A DNA stretch of 64,000 bases from Bryoerythrophyllum caledonicum. Its lineage: Eukaryota; Streptophyta; Bryopsida; Pottiales; Pottiaceae. Positions 1 to 10,957 of this stretch are shown here, one piece after another. A program made the position numbers and the translations under genes. Every line of letters starts with the position of its first letter. Position 1 is the first letter of the stretch. The DNA lies in assembly GCA_963971425.1 (NCBI GenBank), contig OZ020521.1:6217519-6281518 (forward strand), read 5' to 3'. Below the pieces are notes generated by a model. It did not search any database. It had not been told where the DNA came from and saw only the letters and a list, made by a program, of their open reading frames with translations.

Positions 1-470
1 AAGGATTAGCACGTTCGTCATCTCTCTAACCCGTGGAAGGAGAACAATAACATAAAATCAAGTTGAGAACAGAATGACGAGGGAAGTCATGCGCAAGATC
101 ATGTACCCAACCTTCAAGCCACTGGGGCCCTTCAATAACATCCAAGGCAACGCCAGCAACAGTGCCACTGATGAGCACCTCCTTCAACGCACAATCGTCC
201 AGTAGGTGGCTGCTACTCATAATCACCACTACCGCACCTGTCCAGAACCACTGGTCATCAGAGACCATAATTGAATCCACACCTGAATTAATTAGCATAA
301 CCTAATCCAGTTTGCTTGATGAGGCTCACTAAGCACGAATCTGGTTTGATGTGCTGGAGAGTGTCCGCATTGATGAGCTGCAGTGTTGTTAGTAAGCGCA
401 CAATGCAGCGTGATTATGTCACTGGCAGCAAGCAGCTCCTTCAAGTTGTTCAATTTCTTGGCTCCGAGCA
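1..470 (-). pseudogene. AN: ANGUSTIFOLIA (CtBP/BARS-like) gene, partial, frameshifted
   Basis: Plant ANGUSTIFOLIA is a divergent D-2-hydroxyacid-dehydrogenase-fold (CtBP/BARS) protein that acts in cell shape and trafficking. Three exon-like blocks are visible on the minus strand. 470-330 encodes the segment around LLAASDIITLHCALTNNT, then LQHIKP in a shifted frame. 215-107 encodes HLLDDCALKEVLISG and EGPQWLEGW. 21-1 encodes MTNVLIL and runs off the window. AG/GT splice signals sit at each edge (AG before 470, GT after 330, AG before 215, GT after 107, AG before 21). Near 378-384 the frame breaks: relative to the family about two bases are missing between the TNNT and LINAD segments. The dehydrogenase start and the long C-terminal part lie outside or are absent. 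I read it as a pseudogene or captured fragment; an assembly error at the frameshift is the alternative. Confidence 0.72.
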
Positions 471-714
471 CTGAAAAAGCAAAATCAGGAAGGATCATAA
501 AAGATGAAACAGCTTGATGCAACCACATATGAAAAAAATACAAGCTTTATGCTGTGGAATGTAACCCTCTCCTAGAATTTGAGGGTAAAAGATACATTAT
601 TAGAATTCAGAAGGTTTGAGACACTACCCACACCATTCAACAGCTGCACTACCATGACATGCGATAGCTTCAACAACTCATCCATATGTTGATCTCTAAC
701 AATAAATTCCAGCA

Positions 715-1090
715 AACTCCAGTGGATTCACTGAAAGCCTTCAAAACAGTACTATATCTGGAGACACCCAGTCTATGCTATAATTTACAAAGACTTTTTG
801 CAGCTTCCAGTATGCATACGTCATCCTTACACATACATCACTTAAAGTAAAGAACTGTTTTAAGCTTAAGAATTGGAGATGATGATTTTTTCTACTGTTT
901 TTCATGAAGTCACGGAAGTACTCAAATTAAGCCTCAGGGACAAAATAACACCTCAATTTCGGTGGGCTTGAAGTCCTCCAAAAGAATTGATTGCAAGCAT
1001 GAAATTGCTGTCTGTTGGACCCCACACAGACAGGAGTCATCAGATAACCTAAGTACTGTTTTGAAGGCTTTCAGTGAATCCACTGGAGTT
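715..1090. repeat. 39-bp perfect inverted repeat (715-753 / 1052-1090)
   Basis: Bases 715-753 reappear exactly as reverse complement at 1052-1090. The 298-bp interior contains the last recognisable proteasome alpha-1 exon (1011-952) and AT-rich sequence with no ORF. The arms lie between the AN and proteasome fragments. Confidence 0.9.
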
Positions 1091-1238
1091 CTCAGCAAAT
1101 TAACAATTTCAAACCTTCAAAGCAGCTAGCACGGAGACTCACTTGAACGGTTTCCTCGTACGAGAGTTGCAGATTATTCTTGATCTTCTTTTCGAGGAAA
1201 TTCACTGCCTCTTGGTCCTTGGAACCAAAGCTGGTTGC
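952..1238 (-). pseudogene. PAA: 20S proteasome subunit alpha-1 (PAA), two C-terminal exons only
   Basis: The 20S proteasome alpha-1 subunit is part of the outer ring of the core particle. Exon 1238-1143 (32 codons) contains [15 protein letters not shown] and SYEETVQ. It is preceded by ...TAATGCAG and followed by GTGAGT. Exon 1011-952 (20 codons) contains TAISCLQSILLEDFKPTEIE, preceded by AG and followed by GTGTTA. These match the next-to-last region of plant alpha-1. The upstream three quarters of the protein and the final exon (the region after EIEVGVV) were not found on either side. The exons are clean and phase-compatible, so this is either a recent capture or a partial duplication rather than a long-decayed copy. 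No in-window evidence of expression. Confidence 0.75.
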
Positions 1239-1289
1239 CTGCATTAAGAGCATTCGTTCACCTCTATCAGCAGCTGAAAACGACACAAT

Positions 1290-2160
1290 TGGAAATCACA
1301 GACGGAGAAAAGATTGCAGCGGAATTCAGCAAGGTGTTTCTTTGGTCCTTTGTCATCTTAAGAATTGGTAGTTTACAGGAAGACAACTGGTTCATTGACG
1401 AAGTAGGCACAGTTCTGCCTGTAGCCGTAAACAGTGTCATGTTATTAATATTGACTACGCTGAAGATACTTAGCATAGAGTCTAGGAGTCACAATTCAGC
1501 TAGCACCAGATATAGGAAAATCTCTAGATAAAAGCTGTGGCAGGCAAGAAGGCTAACCGTATGTGCCAAAAATATCTCAAAAGAATTCCAGCACTGATTC
1601 ACGTCAACAATCTTGAGAACGGTCACTGCCTGATCATGCGAACAATCTTGAGGGCCGGTCACTGCCATATCACGAGCCGTTAGATCACCAAGAAAAAAAA
1701 ATCAATAGAATTCTAGCACTGATTCACGTGAATCAACACGTGAATTCCAGCACTGATTCCAACATGTGAATTCCAGCACTGATTCACTGATTCGTGAATC
1801 AACACTGATTCACAACACAACACTGATTCACGATACAAGTTTCAACACATAAACACATAAATGCTCATAATCTACACTCAGAAAACTCACAGACAAATCA
1901 TACATCACCAATCGCAACCAACGACACCCAAACCCTAACCTCAACCTCCAGAACTTCTCTGAAGCCGAAACCTCAAAAACCTCAACCTCAGACCTCCAGA
2001 ACGCAATCAACTCCGACCTTTCTTCTAGTGATTTTCAACCTCAAACCAACGATCAACCTAAACCAGCAATTCCACGAAACCAGCGATCAACCCTAAACCA
2101 GCAATCAACCTAAACCACGAAACCAGCGATCCCACGAAACGTCAAACTTCAAACTCGCAG
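1290..2160. other. Non-coding spacer with short local repeats
   Basis: No supported gene. At 1705-1830 a short module around AGCACTGATTCACGTGAATC recurs several times, and at 2030-2130 an ACCAGCGATCAACC-like module recurs. The ORFs here are short and not conserved in any way I recognise. Confidence 0.5.
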
Positions 2161-2183
2161 GCCTCTCGGCGCAGGCTTACCTC

Positions 2184-2880
2184 GTGATGGCGTGCGGCGA
2201 TGGATCTGTGGCTATGTGGTGGTGCGTCTGCGCTTCGGCGTTGGATCTGTGGCTATGTGGTGGTGCGCCTGCGCTTCCGCGTCGCACGCAAGAAGATGAA
2301 AAGGGATCCCTTCGTCTCCCTCCGTCGCGGTCTGCTCTCCCGTCCGCCGGTCACTGCGCTTCATCGGGAGAGGAAATTTCAGGACGGCGCTTGGAGGTCG
2401 GTCGTGTCGGCGCTGTTCACACCGGATTTGCGATATTTTCTAGGTTTTTGACCGTCCTCCGATCGCTGCGCATCTTAGGGACGTTTGGGTCGGCGCCTGA
2501 AGGTCGGTCGTGGGGGCGCTATTCACACAGGATTGTGACCTTTTTCTGGTTTTTTCGACGAGTATATCTCTTTTATATAAATACTAAACTAAAATTCGCA
2601 TTTTCTATAGTGAACACTAAGTACAAACACGTACACTAATTGCGAACTACACAATTAGTGTAGTGATAGAATACCGCCGTTCGCATTGTTCCCTCGTCTG
2701 TTCCCAAATTTGTTCCTTTTCTTTTCCTGCTTCACTGTTCGCATCGCTCCCTTCTCTGTTCTCATTATTCCCACTGTTCCCTCACCCGTTCATAACCGAC
2801 TTTTCCTGCTTTGCTGTTCGCATCGCTCCCTTCTCTGTTCTCATGATTCCCATCGTTCCTTCACATGTTCATAACCGACA
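2184..2880. repeat. Local tandem duplications (37-bp, ~120-bp and 79-bp units)
   Basis: Three successive tandem blocks. A unit of about 37 bp (CTGTGGCTATGTGGTGGTGC) is duplicated at 2205-2277. A unit beginning GGAGGTCGGTCGTG is repeated at about 2390 and 2500. A 79-bp unit begins at 2722 and again at 2801. The ORFs of 83-151 codons that cross them are consequences of the repeats. A short piece at 2605-2665 (ACACTAA ... TTAGTGTAG) resembles the subterminal repeats of the element at 9125-10058. Confidence 0.7.
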
Positions 2881-2959
2881 AGTTATGGCCCATTTTGGGT
2901 CCTCTTTCCATAATCTCAATAGCAACTGCTCATGTGGAGGGAGGAAATAATCCTACCCA

Positions 2960-3090
2960 ATTTAATTTTCGGTGATAGCCAATATATTTACAATATGAAT
3001 CCAAGTGATTTCATACTTTTTCGATGAAATGTAAATTCTTTGTGAATTTTCAAAGTGTATTGCCTTTTTTAGCCGGCGACCGCTAATAGG
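2960..3090 (+). repeat. Dispersed repeat shared with 27235-27330
   Basis: The segment containing GTGATAGCCAATA and CCAAGTGATTTCATA is found again near 27240 with about 80% identity by eye. No coding content. It is a decayed interspersed element present both here and inside the 5.7-kb insertion in the LINE. Confidence 0.55.
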
Positions 3091-3399
3091 TACCCCCAAC
3101 AGTGCCGACAAAAAGTACGGGATTCTTTTGAGTCGCTAACCTTCACTTGGAGCTAAATAGGTGGTAATGGGATGGAAGTCAATTGTGCACCCTAATTTTA
3201 TTGGTGTTGATTATGAGTTCTCATTGGATACAAAAGGTTACCTTATCCATTATCTTCCAAAATGCAACTAAGTTAAAACTGTAATATATGGGTTTTACAC
3301 AAATCTCATATTGGGAAGACCAAAGCAGCTAAAATTTTGATTTTAGCCTAAAATTTCTCATTTCAATTTATAATTTGTCCATTTGATTTGGTTCTTTGC

Positions 3400-4070
3400 C
3401 TATCAAATTTTTGCATTGTACAAGGTCTAAATCTTTTACCATTGTCTTAAGCATGATGTTATTTCCCAACACACCAATTTTTAGAGGTAGAAAAGGGGTG
3501 TAGCATATTCAAAACAAGTGTGCAAGGAGTGGAGGTTCAATGATTGCCATTTCACGTTTTATTTTTTTGTGAACTACGTATGTATTCAAATGATAATCCA
3601 AACGGTCAATAAGAAGGTTTTCACCACATATTGTTGTTGAAAAAATAAAAAGTGAAAAATTTGAAGATCTTTGGGTCTTATGTAGAAAAGATGAAGTTTT
3701 TTCCCCCGTTGCCCGACAATGTGTGAAAATGTTTGACTTGGAATAAAATGCCATTTTACACTAAAGACAAGATTTTTTATTGAAAATTTCCAAAAAAGGA
3801 AATATTATATATATGTGTGAAAAATCTCAATGTCAATAGAAACTTTTGTCAACAATTTTGGAGGTGCCCGATGTTCCCACTTTTGGCTTTAAGTGGTACT
3901 AACTTTCAAACCACAAATCCAAAAAATAAAATAAAAATACATCTACGAAGCTCTTATGAGAGGCAATCTAGAATAAAAAATTTAGAGAAAAAATATTTTT
4001 TTTCGAGTTTTAGGAACCTGCCCAAAATCAGAAATCCCCCCGAAGGAGACTCTGGTCCTTTAGTGTTATA
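3400..4070 (+). mobile_element. ~0.8-kb TIR family, copy 1 (left end decayed)
   Basis: Shares a long co-linear segment (GTGCAAGGAGTGGAGGTTCA and flanks, then the AATCCAAACGG...AAGAAGGTTTTCACC part) with copies at 45764-46440, 53820-54460, 55131-56075 and 59150-59775 and, inverted, 57909-58719. The right end near 4010-4065 has the family's terminal GGAGACTC...CCTTTAG. No transposase is encoded; the internal ORFs of 80-118 codons are not shared between copies. Confidence 0.7.
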
Positions 4071-4099
4071 TACATTTTGCACCTACTCTATAGGCTTGT

Positions 4100-6400
4100 A
4101 TATATCATACTCAAAAACTTCCTATAATGAACGCAAATCAAAGATACTGGGATTATACAAAAAAAAAAATTAATTTCTTGTTTTTGGAAGATTTATGATT
4201 TAACAATTGAGTTGCAATATTTAATCTTCTTCTTTTTGTGATAGCACATATATAAAAACCAAAAATATAATTCCAAAGTTTTTATATGTTCAAAACAATT
4301 AATATTATTTAAAAGACATGCATAGATTTTGGCCTAATGGCAATATCATGGATAAAATAGTGAGTTTAAATAAATATCTAAGTAGATTGGAATCTAGTGA
4401 TTGGATGAGGGGGCTTCAAATTAAAAATCTCATTTTGAAAACTATCAAATATCTTTCATGGATTGCGAATCCTAATATGTTGTGAGACGAAACTTCAATA
4501 ATGAGATTGTATTTTCAAATACATACTAGCAGTTGGCGCTTGCTTTGCAACGCATTAGTTCAACCATTTTAATGTAGTTTTTATATCACAAAATATATTA
4601 CAAAAAAAGGTAACAACAATCTACATAAAATATAAATATGTCTTTGAAACCTATGCACGAGTTTTAATAATGTAATAGAATAGAATAGAAAAAAATAAAT
4701 TAGGTTTTAGATTTTTTGCATTTTAACATGGAATTTCAAAAATGTTATGAACGTCAAATTTGTAATCAAGAGTTTCAAATTTATTTTGGATAATCACAAA
4801 TTGCAACACACGAATGCAAATTTCACACACCCACAAACTCAACTTTTAATTACAATCTCAATTTCACACATCCACAAACTCAATTTGCAATTACAATCTC
4901 AGAACTTGCAATCTCACCTCAAAACTTGTAATTTCAATCTCCACAACTCGAATATGCAATTTTGCAACTCCAACTTTGTATGCCAACCTCCAAGATCACA
5001 ACTCCATCTTCAGAACTTTTTTACTCCAAGTTTACAACTCATCATTTACAATTCAATCTTTAAGTGCTTAACTAAAAAAAAAAATTGAACGTCAAATTTG
5101 TAATCAAGAGCACAAATTGCAATACACACATGCAAATTTCTCACACCCAAAAACTCAAGCTAATGCTTTGCAACGCATGAGTCCAATTATTTTAATGTAT
5201 TTTTATATATTACAAACTATATTAAAAAAAAGTAACATGATTCACTACACGGTAGGCTGCGCAATTAACTGCGCGGTTGACTATATCGCTCCTATAGTTC
5301 ACTGCACGGTTGACTGCGCGATTGATCGTTGCGTGGTTCACTACGAGGATTATGATTTTAGTAGTATGATGCAATAAGTCATTGATTTTGAAATTGAAGG
5401 TTCTTCAATCATATCAAAGCTACCTCAAATGATCATTGTTTATTCCTAGGATATATCAAATTCCTACGGTTGGACAATAGGACTCCAAATTTATTTGAAA
5501 TTTAACTATAGATTTCTAAAAAGAAAAAATGTGCAATTGATCAAGAATTTATAATCATTGATTATCATTACCGTACCTAGTGGTCGCTTCAACACCTCTA
5601 AGTCAAAAGAATTATTTTCCTTTGTCCCAATGTTTTGGACATAGTGGATTTCACCTAAGTATTACATGGGTTTCACCTAAGTATTACATGGGTATCACCT
5701 ATGCATTATAGGGGTAGCACCTTAACATTACATGGATAATCACCTGGACAAAAAGTTGATACTTTCATCCATTTTATATGAATTATGTACAAAAGCAACC
5801 ACATTACATTGTTTTGGTCAAATTCAACAAATCATTTCCATTATTTGAATTATCTATATCATGAATTTTATTTTATTTCAACACATTTGATTGTACTATT
5901 GATAAATGAAAATATAAATAAAGTTAAACTTGTTGTATACTTCTTTTTAAAGGTCATCTTTTAAATCCAAAGAGTCATTAATAATTTCCATTTTGATAGT
6001 TGAATATTTTTTAAAAATTAATCATTGAATATCTAAAAATATAATTTTGAAAATACATTTGAATATTTAAAAAATATAATAGAAGCTTGATCACTAAGTA
6101 TAAATTCTATGGATTAAATTTACACATAGAATTGATAGTTATTTGCTTAAGATTTTGAAAATAAACTTAACACTGAATATCTTTGAATGAATGATATTAG
6201 CCTGATGAACCTCCAAGTATTTAATTTCTATCAATTAACTCTACCAATATTTGTAAATTTATATCAGATCATTATTTATCTCTATATATAACAATTTTCA
6301 CTATATACTTAATGCAGCCAAAACCTAGATGATGCCCTCATAGGGTCCCTTGCTAAGACAAGATATTACAATGGAGAACAATATTGATACAAAGAACATG
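4100..6400. other. AT-rich intergenic DNA with decayed direct repeats
   Basis: No gene supported. A direct repeat links 4527-4840 and 5086-5230 (GAACGTCAAATTTGTAATCA at 4748 and 5086; TTTGCAACGCAT at 4545 and 5166). At 4800-5000 an ACTCAA/CACAAACTC-rich simple-sequence stretch gives a spurious ORF. At 5240-5350 a degenerate GCGCGGTTGACT-like motif recurs about five times. Confidence 0.5.
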
Positions 6401-7740
6401 TTGATAGTTATTGCAGAATTTGATAGTTTTTTATTCTTTTAATTGTCTTAACCCCTAAACGTCCTTAGGGGGTCGAAACGCTGAAATACAGTCAAAAATC
6501 CCTCAAAATTAAATTCCATGTAGAGCTCAATGGGAGAAAAATATTCAAAAAGTAACCGTTAGATCCTCTTCAAACATAGCCAAATAATAAGTGAGCCAAT
6601 TCTTGTGTACTTTGAACATGATTTGGGCCTCCATCCACTCCAAAAAGTGCTACGTTTGGGGGGTGAAATTAATCGGGGACCCTATTTTTTGGAGTTTTTG
6701 AGAAAATACACCTTGATTGAAAATCCACTTCCAAAAATGGTCAACTACAGAAATGTGACTTTGTCGGTTTGGAAGATAATTCCAAAAACAGATATTTATT
6801 TGGAGGTTTCATGTGTTCACAATCCGCCTTGCAATACACATATGTCATATTTTCTCCTGCTATTTGGAGGCTGCCCTTCCAACTTTGGGTAGGCTATTTG
6901 ACAAAAAGAAAGAAACATGGGCACCTTCACTAAGGAAAAGACGAAATTTTTTTAGAGATTGGCATGTGCAAGGCCACGATCTTATGACAATCACCGTAAA
7001 TATAAGTAAAATCCCTATCTCCGTTGTGAAAAATCCCTATCTCCGTTGTGAAAAGTGTGAGTTATGATGGCAATCTCTGTGGTGTAGCCAAATATTCCCC
7101 CAATTCTTACACAAATATTGTAAGTGGTTTTTTAGACTTACAATAATTGCAAATATGAATGCAAAAAAATAACAGTAATTCTGAATGTTCTGATCTCACA
7201 AATGGAGAAGATCCAACAAGTGAAATTTTGAACAATTCTTCTAAATAAAGTTTGTTACAAGAACTTATAGTTGGAAGTCTGAAAATAGTAAAAAATTGAT
7301 CTATACCGTTGGGAGTGTCTAGAGGCAGAAGATGGTAATTTTGAGGTTTGAAGCTCCAAGACATTGAGGATTTTTCTGAGTTATGATCTCAAATCTGGTG
7401 CACATGTCAGGGTTGAAATTTGAATCAATATTTTTTTTGTTATAATCATCTTTGAGATCATATAGTTCAAATTACAAAAAACAAAAAAATATGATCCATG
7501 CTTCAATGAACACATAGTGGTAGAATATTGTAGTTTTGTAATTTCAAGCTTCTAAAAGCACAATGAATTCTATAATCTCAAAAATGATGCACATCCTATA
7601 GATGAAATTTACAACAATACTTTTAGATAGATTTAGATAGAAGATTCTGTGCTTGAAAGCTTAAAAATTGTAAATAGTCTGATTCATGCATCTATCCATA
7701 CATGGAGGTCAAAAATTGCACTTTACAAATCAATTATTCA
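6400..7740. other. Intergenic, no supported gene
   Basis: Contains an isolated TTAACCCCTAAACG end-like motif at 6448 resembling the TIRs seen at 35937. Otherwise AT-rich with short non-conserved ORFs. The tandem AAATCCCTATCTCCGTTGTG at 7010-7050 is a local 22-bp duplication. Confidence 0.4.
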
Positions 7741-7746
7741 TTTTCC

Positions 7747-8586
7747 CTATTGACTTTCACTATCTAGGTGATCAATATAATTTATCCAAGTGATAGGTGT
7801 TCCACTTGTTAGTTGATTTGATAGCCTTTCACAAATTGCCGATATGTTCACAAGAGCTAGGCCCAATTTGAAATTATTAGTTGATAGGGAATTGACATCG
7901 AACCGTAGCGTTCCGTGGCTGACATATTTGCTAAATACAAATATACCTGCTCCATTATTATTTTGAAGTTTCATGCAGTGTTGAAAGATTCCGAATTCGC
8001 CGCCTTGCGGATGTCCTTCTGTAAACCAGCATAAAAATGAATAATCCAAATCGTTTTTATCAATATGTGGCTTTATAAAAGAATTCTTTGACAAGTGCAA
8101 TTGGTGCACTTTTGTTGGATATGCTTTCAACCCAATTGCGATACAATCCATATGTTGAAATTGATGAGCAAAAAACTCTTTTACAGGAGCTCCAAGTAAA
8201 TTTAACGCCTTCCACATTGCCGTTGCAATAGAATTTCTTGTGCCCCTCAAGGAACGTTTTGTGTCTTCAGTCATGTTTATACGATCATACTGAACGATAT
8301 CTCTTTTTGACTTTTCTCCTACATGGACAACATAGCCGTGGCCTACAGACTTATAAACACCTCGTTTTGGGTCTTTTTGATTAGATTTTCCTACAAACGG
8401 AGCGGTCTGATAATATATATCTGCGGCCTCTAATGTTCTTTGATATTCAACATCGTTTTCCCATATTTTTGGGATATAAATAAATAAAACTTCTTTCAGT
8501 AATATATTTTTTGGATCCAATATTTTATTGTTGATTATAGTATTTCCATCCAGCAATAATACAGCAGTTGATGTTATTGGTTGCAA
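7747..8586 (-). CDS. Candidate 2-oxoglutarate/Fe(II) dioxygenase, TET/JBP-like core
   Basis: An uninterrupted 279-codon frame. Its C-terminal half has the layout of a double-stranded beta-helix dioxygenase: PHIDKND with H174 and D176, GGEFGIF at 195-201, and SHGTLRF with H224, i.e. an HxD...H metal triad. The spacing and the GGEF turn recall the TET/JBP family (oxidation of thymine or 5-methylcytosine in nucleic acid), which in fungi is often linked to transposons. The usual 2OG-binding arginine after the distal histidine is not evident; K240 stands about there. No ATG opens the frame: the first codon is TTG, directly preceded by ATAATCAG, which could be a splice acceptor, so this may be one exon of a larger gene. 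Upstream exons were not identified. Residues 1-150 match nothing I know. Substrate is inference; another DSBH oxygenase family is possible. Confidence 0.5.
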   Translation of the reverse strand: MQPITSTAVLLLDGNTIINNKILDPKNILLKEVLFIYIPKIWENDVEYQRTLEAADIYYQTAPFVGKSNQKDPKRGVYKSVGHGYVVHVGEKSKRDIVQYDRINMTEDTKRSLRGTRNSIATAMWKALNLLGAPVKEFFAHQFQHMDCIAIGLKAYPTKVHQLHLSKNSFIKPHIDKNDLDYSFLCWFTEGHPQGGEFGIFQHCMKLQNNNGAGIFVFSKYVSHGTLRFDVNSLSTNNFKLGLALVNISAICERLSNQLTSGTPITWINYIDHLDSESQ

Positions 8587-9124
8587 CTGATTATTTTCAT
8601 ATACACTTTCCCAACTTTTCTCAAACTTTTTGTTCTCCCAATGTGGCTCTTTTTCAGAAAATACTTATGTATAATATGTAACGCATGAATTTTGTGTGAA
8701 AGAATGCATATGTAAGGTAGTACCGTTTGCAATAAAGAGAAGAGTGATGGAACCAAACTTTTGCAAGTGCGCAAAGTTACACATCAACTTGCAATATGTT
8801 TGAATGACATTAAAAAACATTGCAATCATAACTTTTTGAAGGCACTCAAACTTATGTCCATAATGGCGACAATTGCATAATGTTGCGATCAAAGGATATG
8901 GATGCGCTATTACAGCCGACACCAAAAACTTATAAATTGACTCTATAGGAACTTCCAAAAATTCATAGAATCCTTCGAGGGAACTCTTGGGCCTTTAGGG
9001 TCAAAGATGATTTGAATTATAAAACACATAAATTAATAGTAGTAAGTGAATCAATATCACATGAGACAAGATCATCTAGCAAAGTCAACTCAAAGGAGTA
9101 AATATTGATTTATAACAAATGAGA
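8587..9124. other. Spacer upstream of the dioxygenase ORF, with one TIR-family end
   Basis: Overlapping short minus-strand ORFs (8574-8958) show no recognisable domain, though they could hold upstream exons of the dioxygenase-like gene. A terminal fragment of the 0.8-kb TIR family (GGGAACTCTTGGGCCTTTAG) lies at 8980-9000. Confidence 0.35.
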
Positions 9125-10058
9125 TGAAGTACACTAAAAGTTTCATTTAGTGTAGTGGACACTAAATACGAACCCATACACTAATTGTCAACTACGCAAT
9201 TAGTGTAGTGACAAAATAGTACACTAAATGTGAACTACTACACTATTTGTGAACTTTTGTAAAGATTGGAATATTAACTTTTTTACTCGTGCACATTTAG
9301 TGTATTGAAAGTAGAAGAGAATTGTGTGTACTAAAAGGTGAAGAAGAGTAAAACTAAAACTCACACAGAAAAAATTGGAAAAAACAACAATTGGGAAAAA
9401 ACAACAATTAGGAAAATCAACAATTTGGGAAAACAACAAATAGGAAAAAACTAAATTTTTGCGAAAACAACAATTAGGAAAAAACAATTAGGAAAAAACG
9501 ACATTTTTGCGAAAACAACAATTAGGAAAAAACAATTAGGAAAAAACAGCATTTTTGAAAAAAACAAGAACTAGGAAAAAACATCAATTCGGGGAAAAAA
9601 GACAACTTACCTTTTGCAAAGGTAAACTTTTGAAAAAAAAAGCTTTTCCAAATATAAACATTTGAAAAAGTAAAGATTTGAAAAAGTGAACTTTTGAAAA
9701 GAAATCTTGGAAAAAAGTAAAGTTTTGAAAAAGTAAGGTTTTGAAAAAGTAAGGTTTTGAAAAAGTAAGGTTTTGAAAAAGTAAATGTTTGAAAAAGTCA
9801 AATTTGAAAAAGTAAACTTTTTCAGAAGTAAAACTTGAAAAAGTAATCTCTTGAAAAAGTAAGTTTTAAACAAATTAAATTTCCATAAAGTGTACTCCGA
9901 TAAAGTAATCTTGGATAATGTAAATTTTGATCAAATAATCTTTTGAGAAAGTACACTTGTTTGCAATTAGTACACTATTTGTCAACTTGTTTGCAATTGG
10001 TGTACTACGGTAAGTACACTATTCGTGCCAATACAGTAAATGAAACTTTTAGTGTAGT
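9125..10058. mobile_element. Non-autonomous element with CACTA-like termini
   Basis: Left end CACTAAAAGTTTCATTTAGTG (about 9132) and right end AAATGAAACTTTTAGTGTAGTG (about 10037-10058) are inverted with respect to each other. Both flanks carry many short ACACTAA / TTAGTGTA motifs (9145-9310 and 9955-10020), as expected for subterminal repeats of CACTA/EnSpm elements. The interior (9360-9900) is low-complexity, built of AAAAAACAACAATTAGG-like and GAAAAAGTAAGGTTTT-like units. No transposase. The long minus-strand ORFs rich in F, L and K come from the simple sequence. Confidence 0.6.
9360..9900. repeat. A-rich minisatellite, ~16-22 bp units
   Basis: Two successive low-complexity arrays inside the CACTA-like element: AACAACAATTAGGAAAA-type units (9370-9600) and TTTTGAAAAAGTAAGG-type units (9650-9870; the copies near 9725-9780 are near identical). 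Confidence 0.75.
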
Positions 10059-10185
10059 GACTTCTTAAATCTTATATTTAGGTGATATGTAATGAATTTT
10101 CTTAAATCAATACCAAGGCACAATTCAATTTTGATACGATAAACAATCTTATAGAAAGGACATTTTGATTCAGTGGTAATCTCGA

Positions 10186-10436
10186 TGCTAATCTAAACCC
10201 TAATCCTAAATCCCAAACACAAAACTCTAAAACCCTGAACCCTAATCTTTAAATCATTAAACCTAAACAATAAACTATAAGACCTTAAACCCTAATAACT
10301 AAACCCTTAAACCTAAAACCCTAAACCCAAATCCATAAATCTAATTCTAGAATTGTCTAGTCCGAAACCCTAAACCCTATAATTTACACTTCATACCATG
10401 GACTTGCAATCCTAAACCTTAAACCCTAAACCCTAA
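10186..10436 (+). repeat. Degenerate interstitial telomere-like repeat (CCCTAAA)
   Basis: Roughly 20 copies of CCCTAAA or one-base variants (AACCCTAAACC, CCTTAAACC, CCCTAATAA) are spread across 250 bp. The heptamer is the plant-type telomere unit on its C-rich strand. The array is imperfect and embedded in ordinary sequence, so it is interstitial and not a chromosome end. Confidence 0.7.
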
Positions 10437-10439
10437 ATG

Positions 10440-10957
10440 TCAAAATGTAATTTCAAGCCTAAACCTAAATCTTTACTTTTATAATCTAGTCATAATCAAT
10501 ATCCTTAATATGGATATAAATGACCGTAATCAAATATCCATAACCCCAATTGATAACCTTAAATTGATACATAATTCTATACCTTAAATTTAAATTGATT
10601 CTTGCATATTTAAATTGATACCCATAACCCCAATCGATAACCTTAAACTGATCATGTAAATAGAAACTTCCAATACATCGAGATATGAGGAGAAACTTAT
10701 GTGCTTGTTATTTTTTTGGTCAAGTTTGAAAGATGCTTTATTTAGAATAGCTCCTCCCCACTAAACGTGATGTCATTCCCGCTCTTTTCTTAACGGCAAC
10801 TTGTTTGACGTGGTCAATACACCCCAACCTCTTTTCTCTCTCTCTCTCTCTCTCTATTTGCACCTTTCTGATATGGTAAGCCTTCGTGAATCTATATTGT
10901 CTCGAAGTATGCCTTGACATTTGAAAGACCTATTGCATTCGAAGTCAAATTTCTGTG
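10440..10957. other. Spacer with (CT)n microsatellite
   Basis: No gene supported. TCTCTCTC dinucleotide repeat at about 10831-10855. A short repeated AACCCCAATTGATAACCTTAAA motif occurs at 10541 and 10625. Confidence 0.5.

Noticed and set aside
9224-9873. Minus-strand ORFs of 87-88 codons rich in F and L
   Set aside because: Translation of A-rich simple sequence; no conserved motif.
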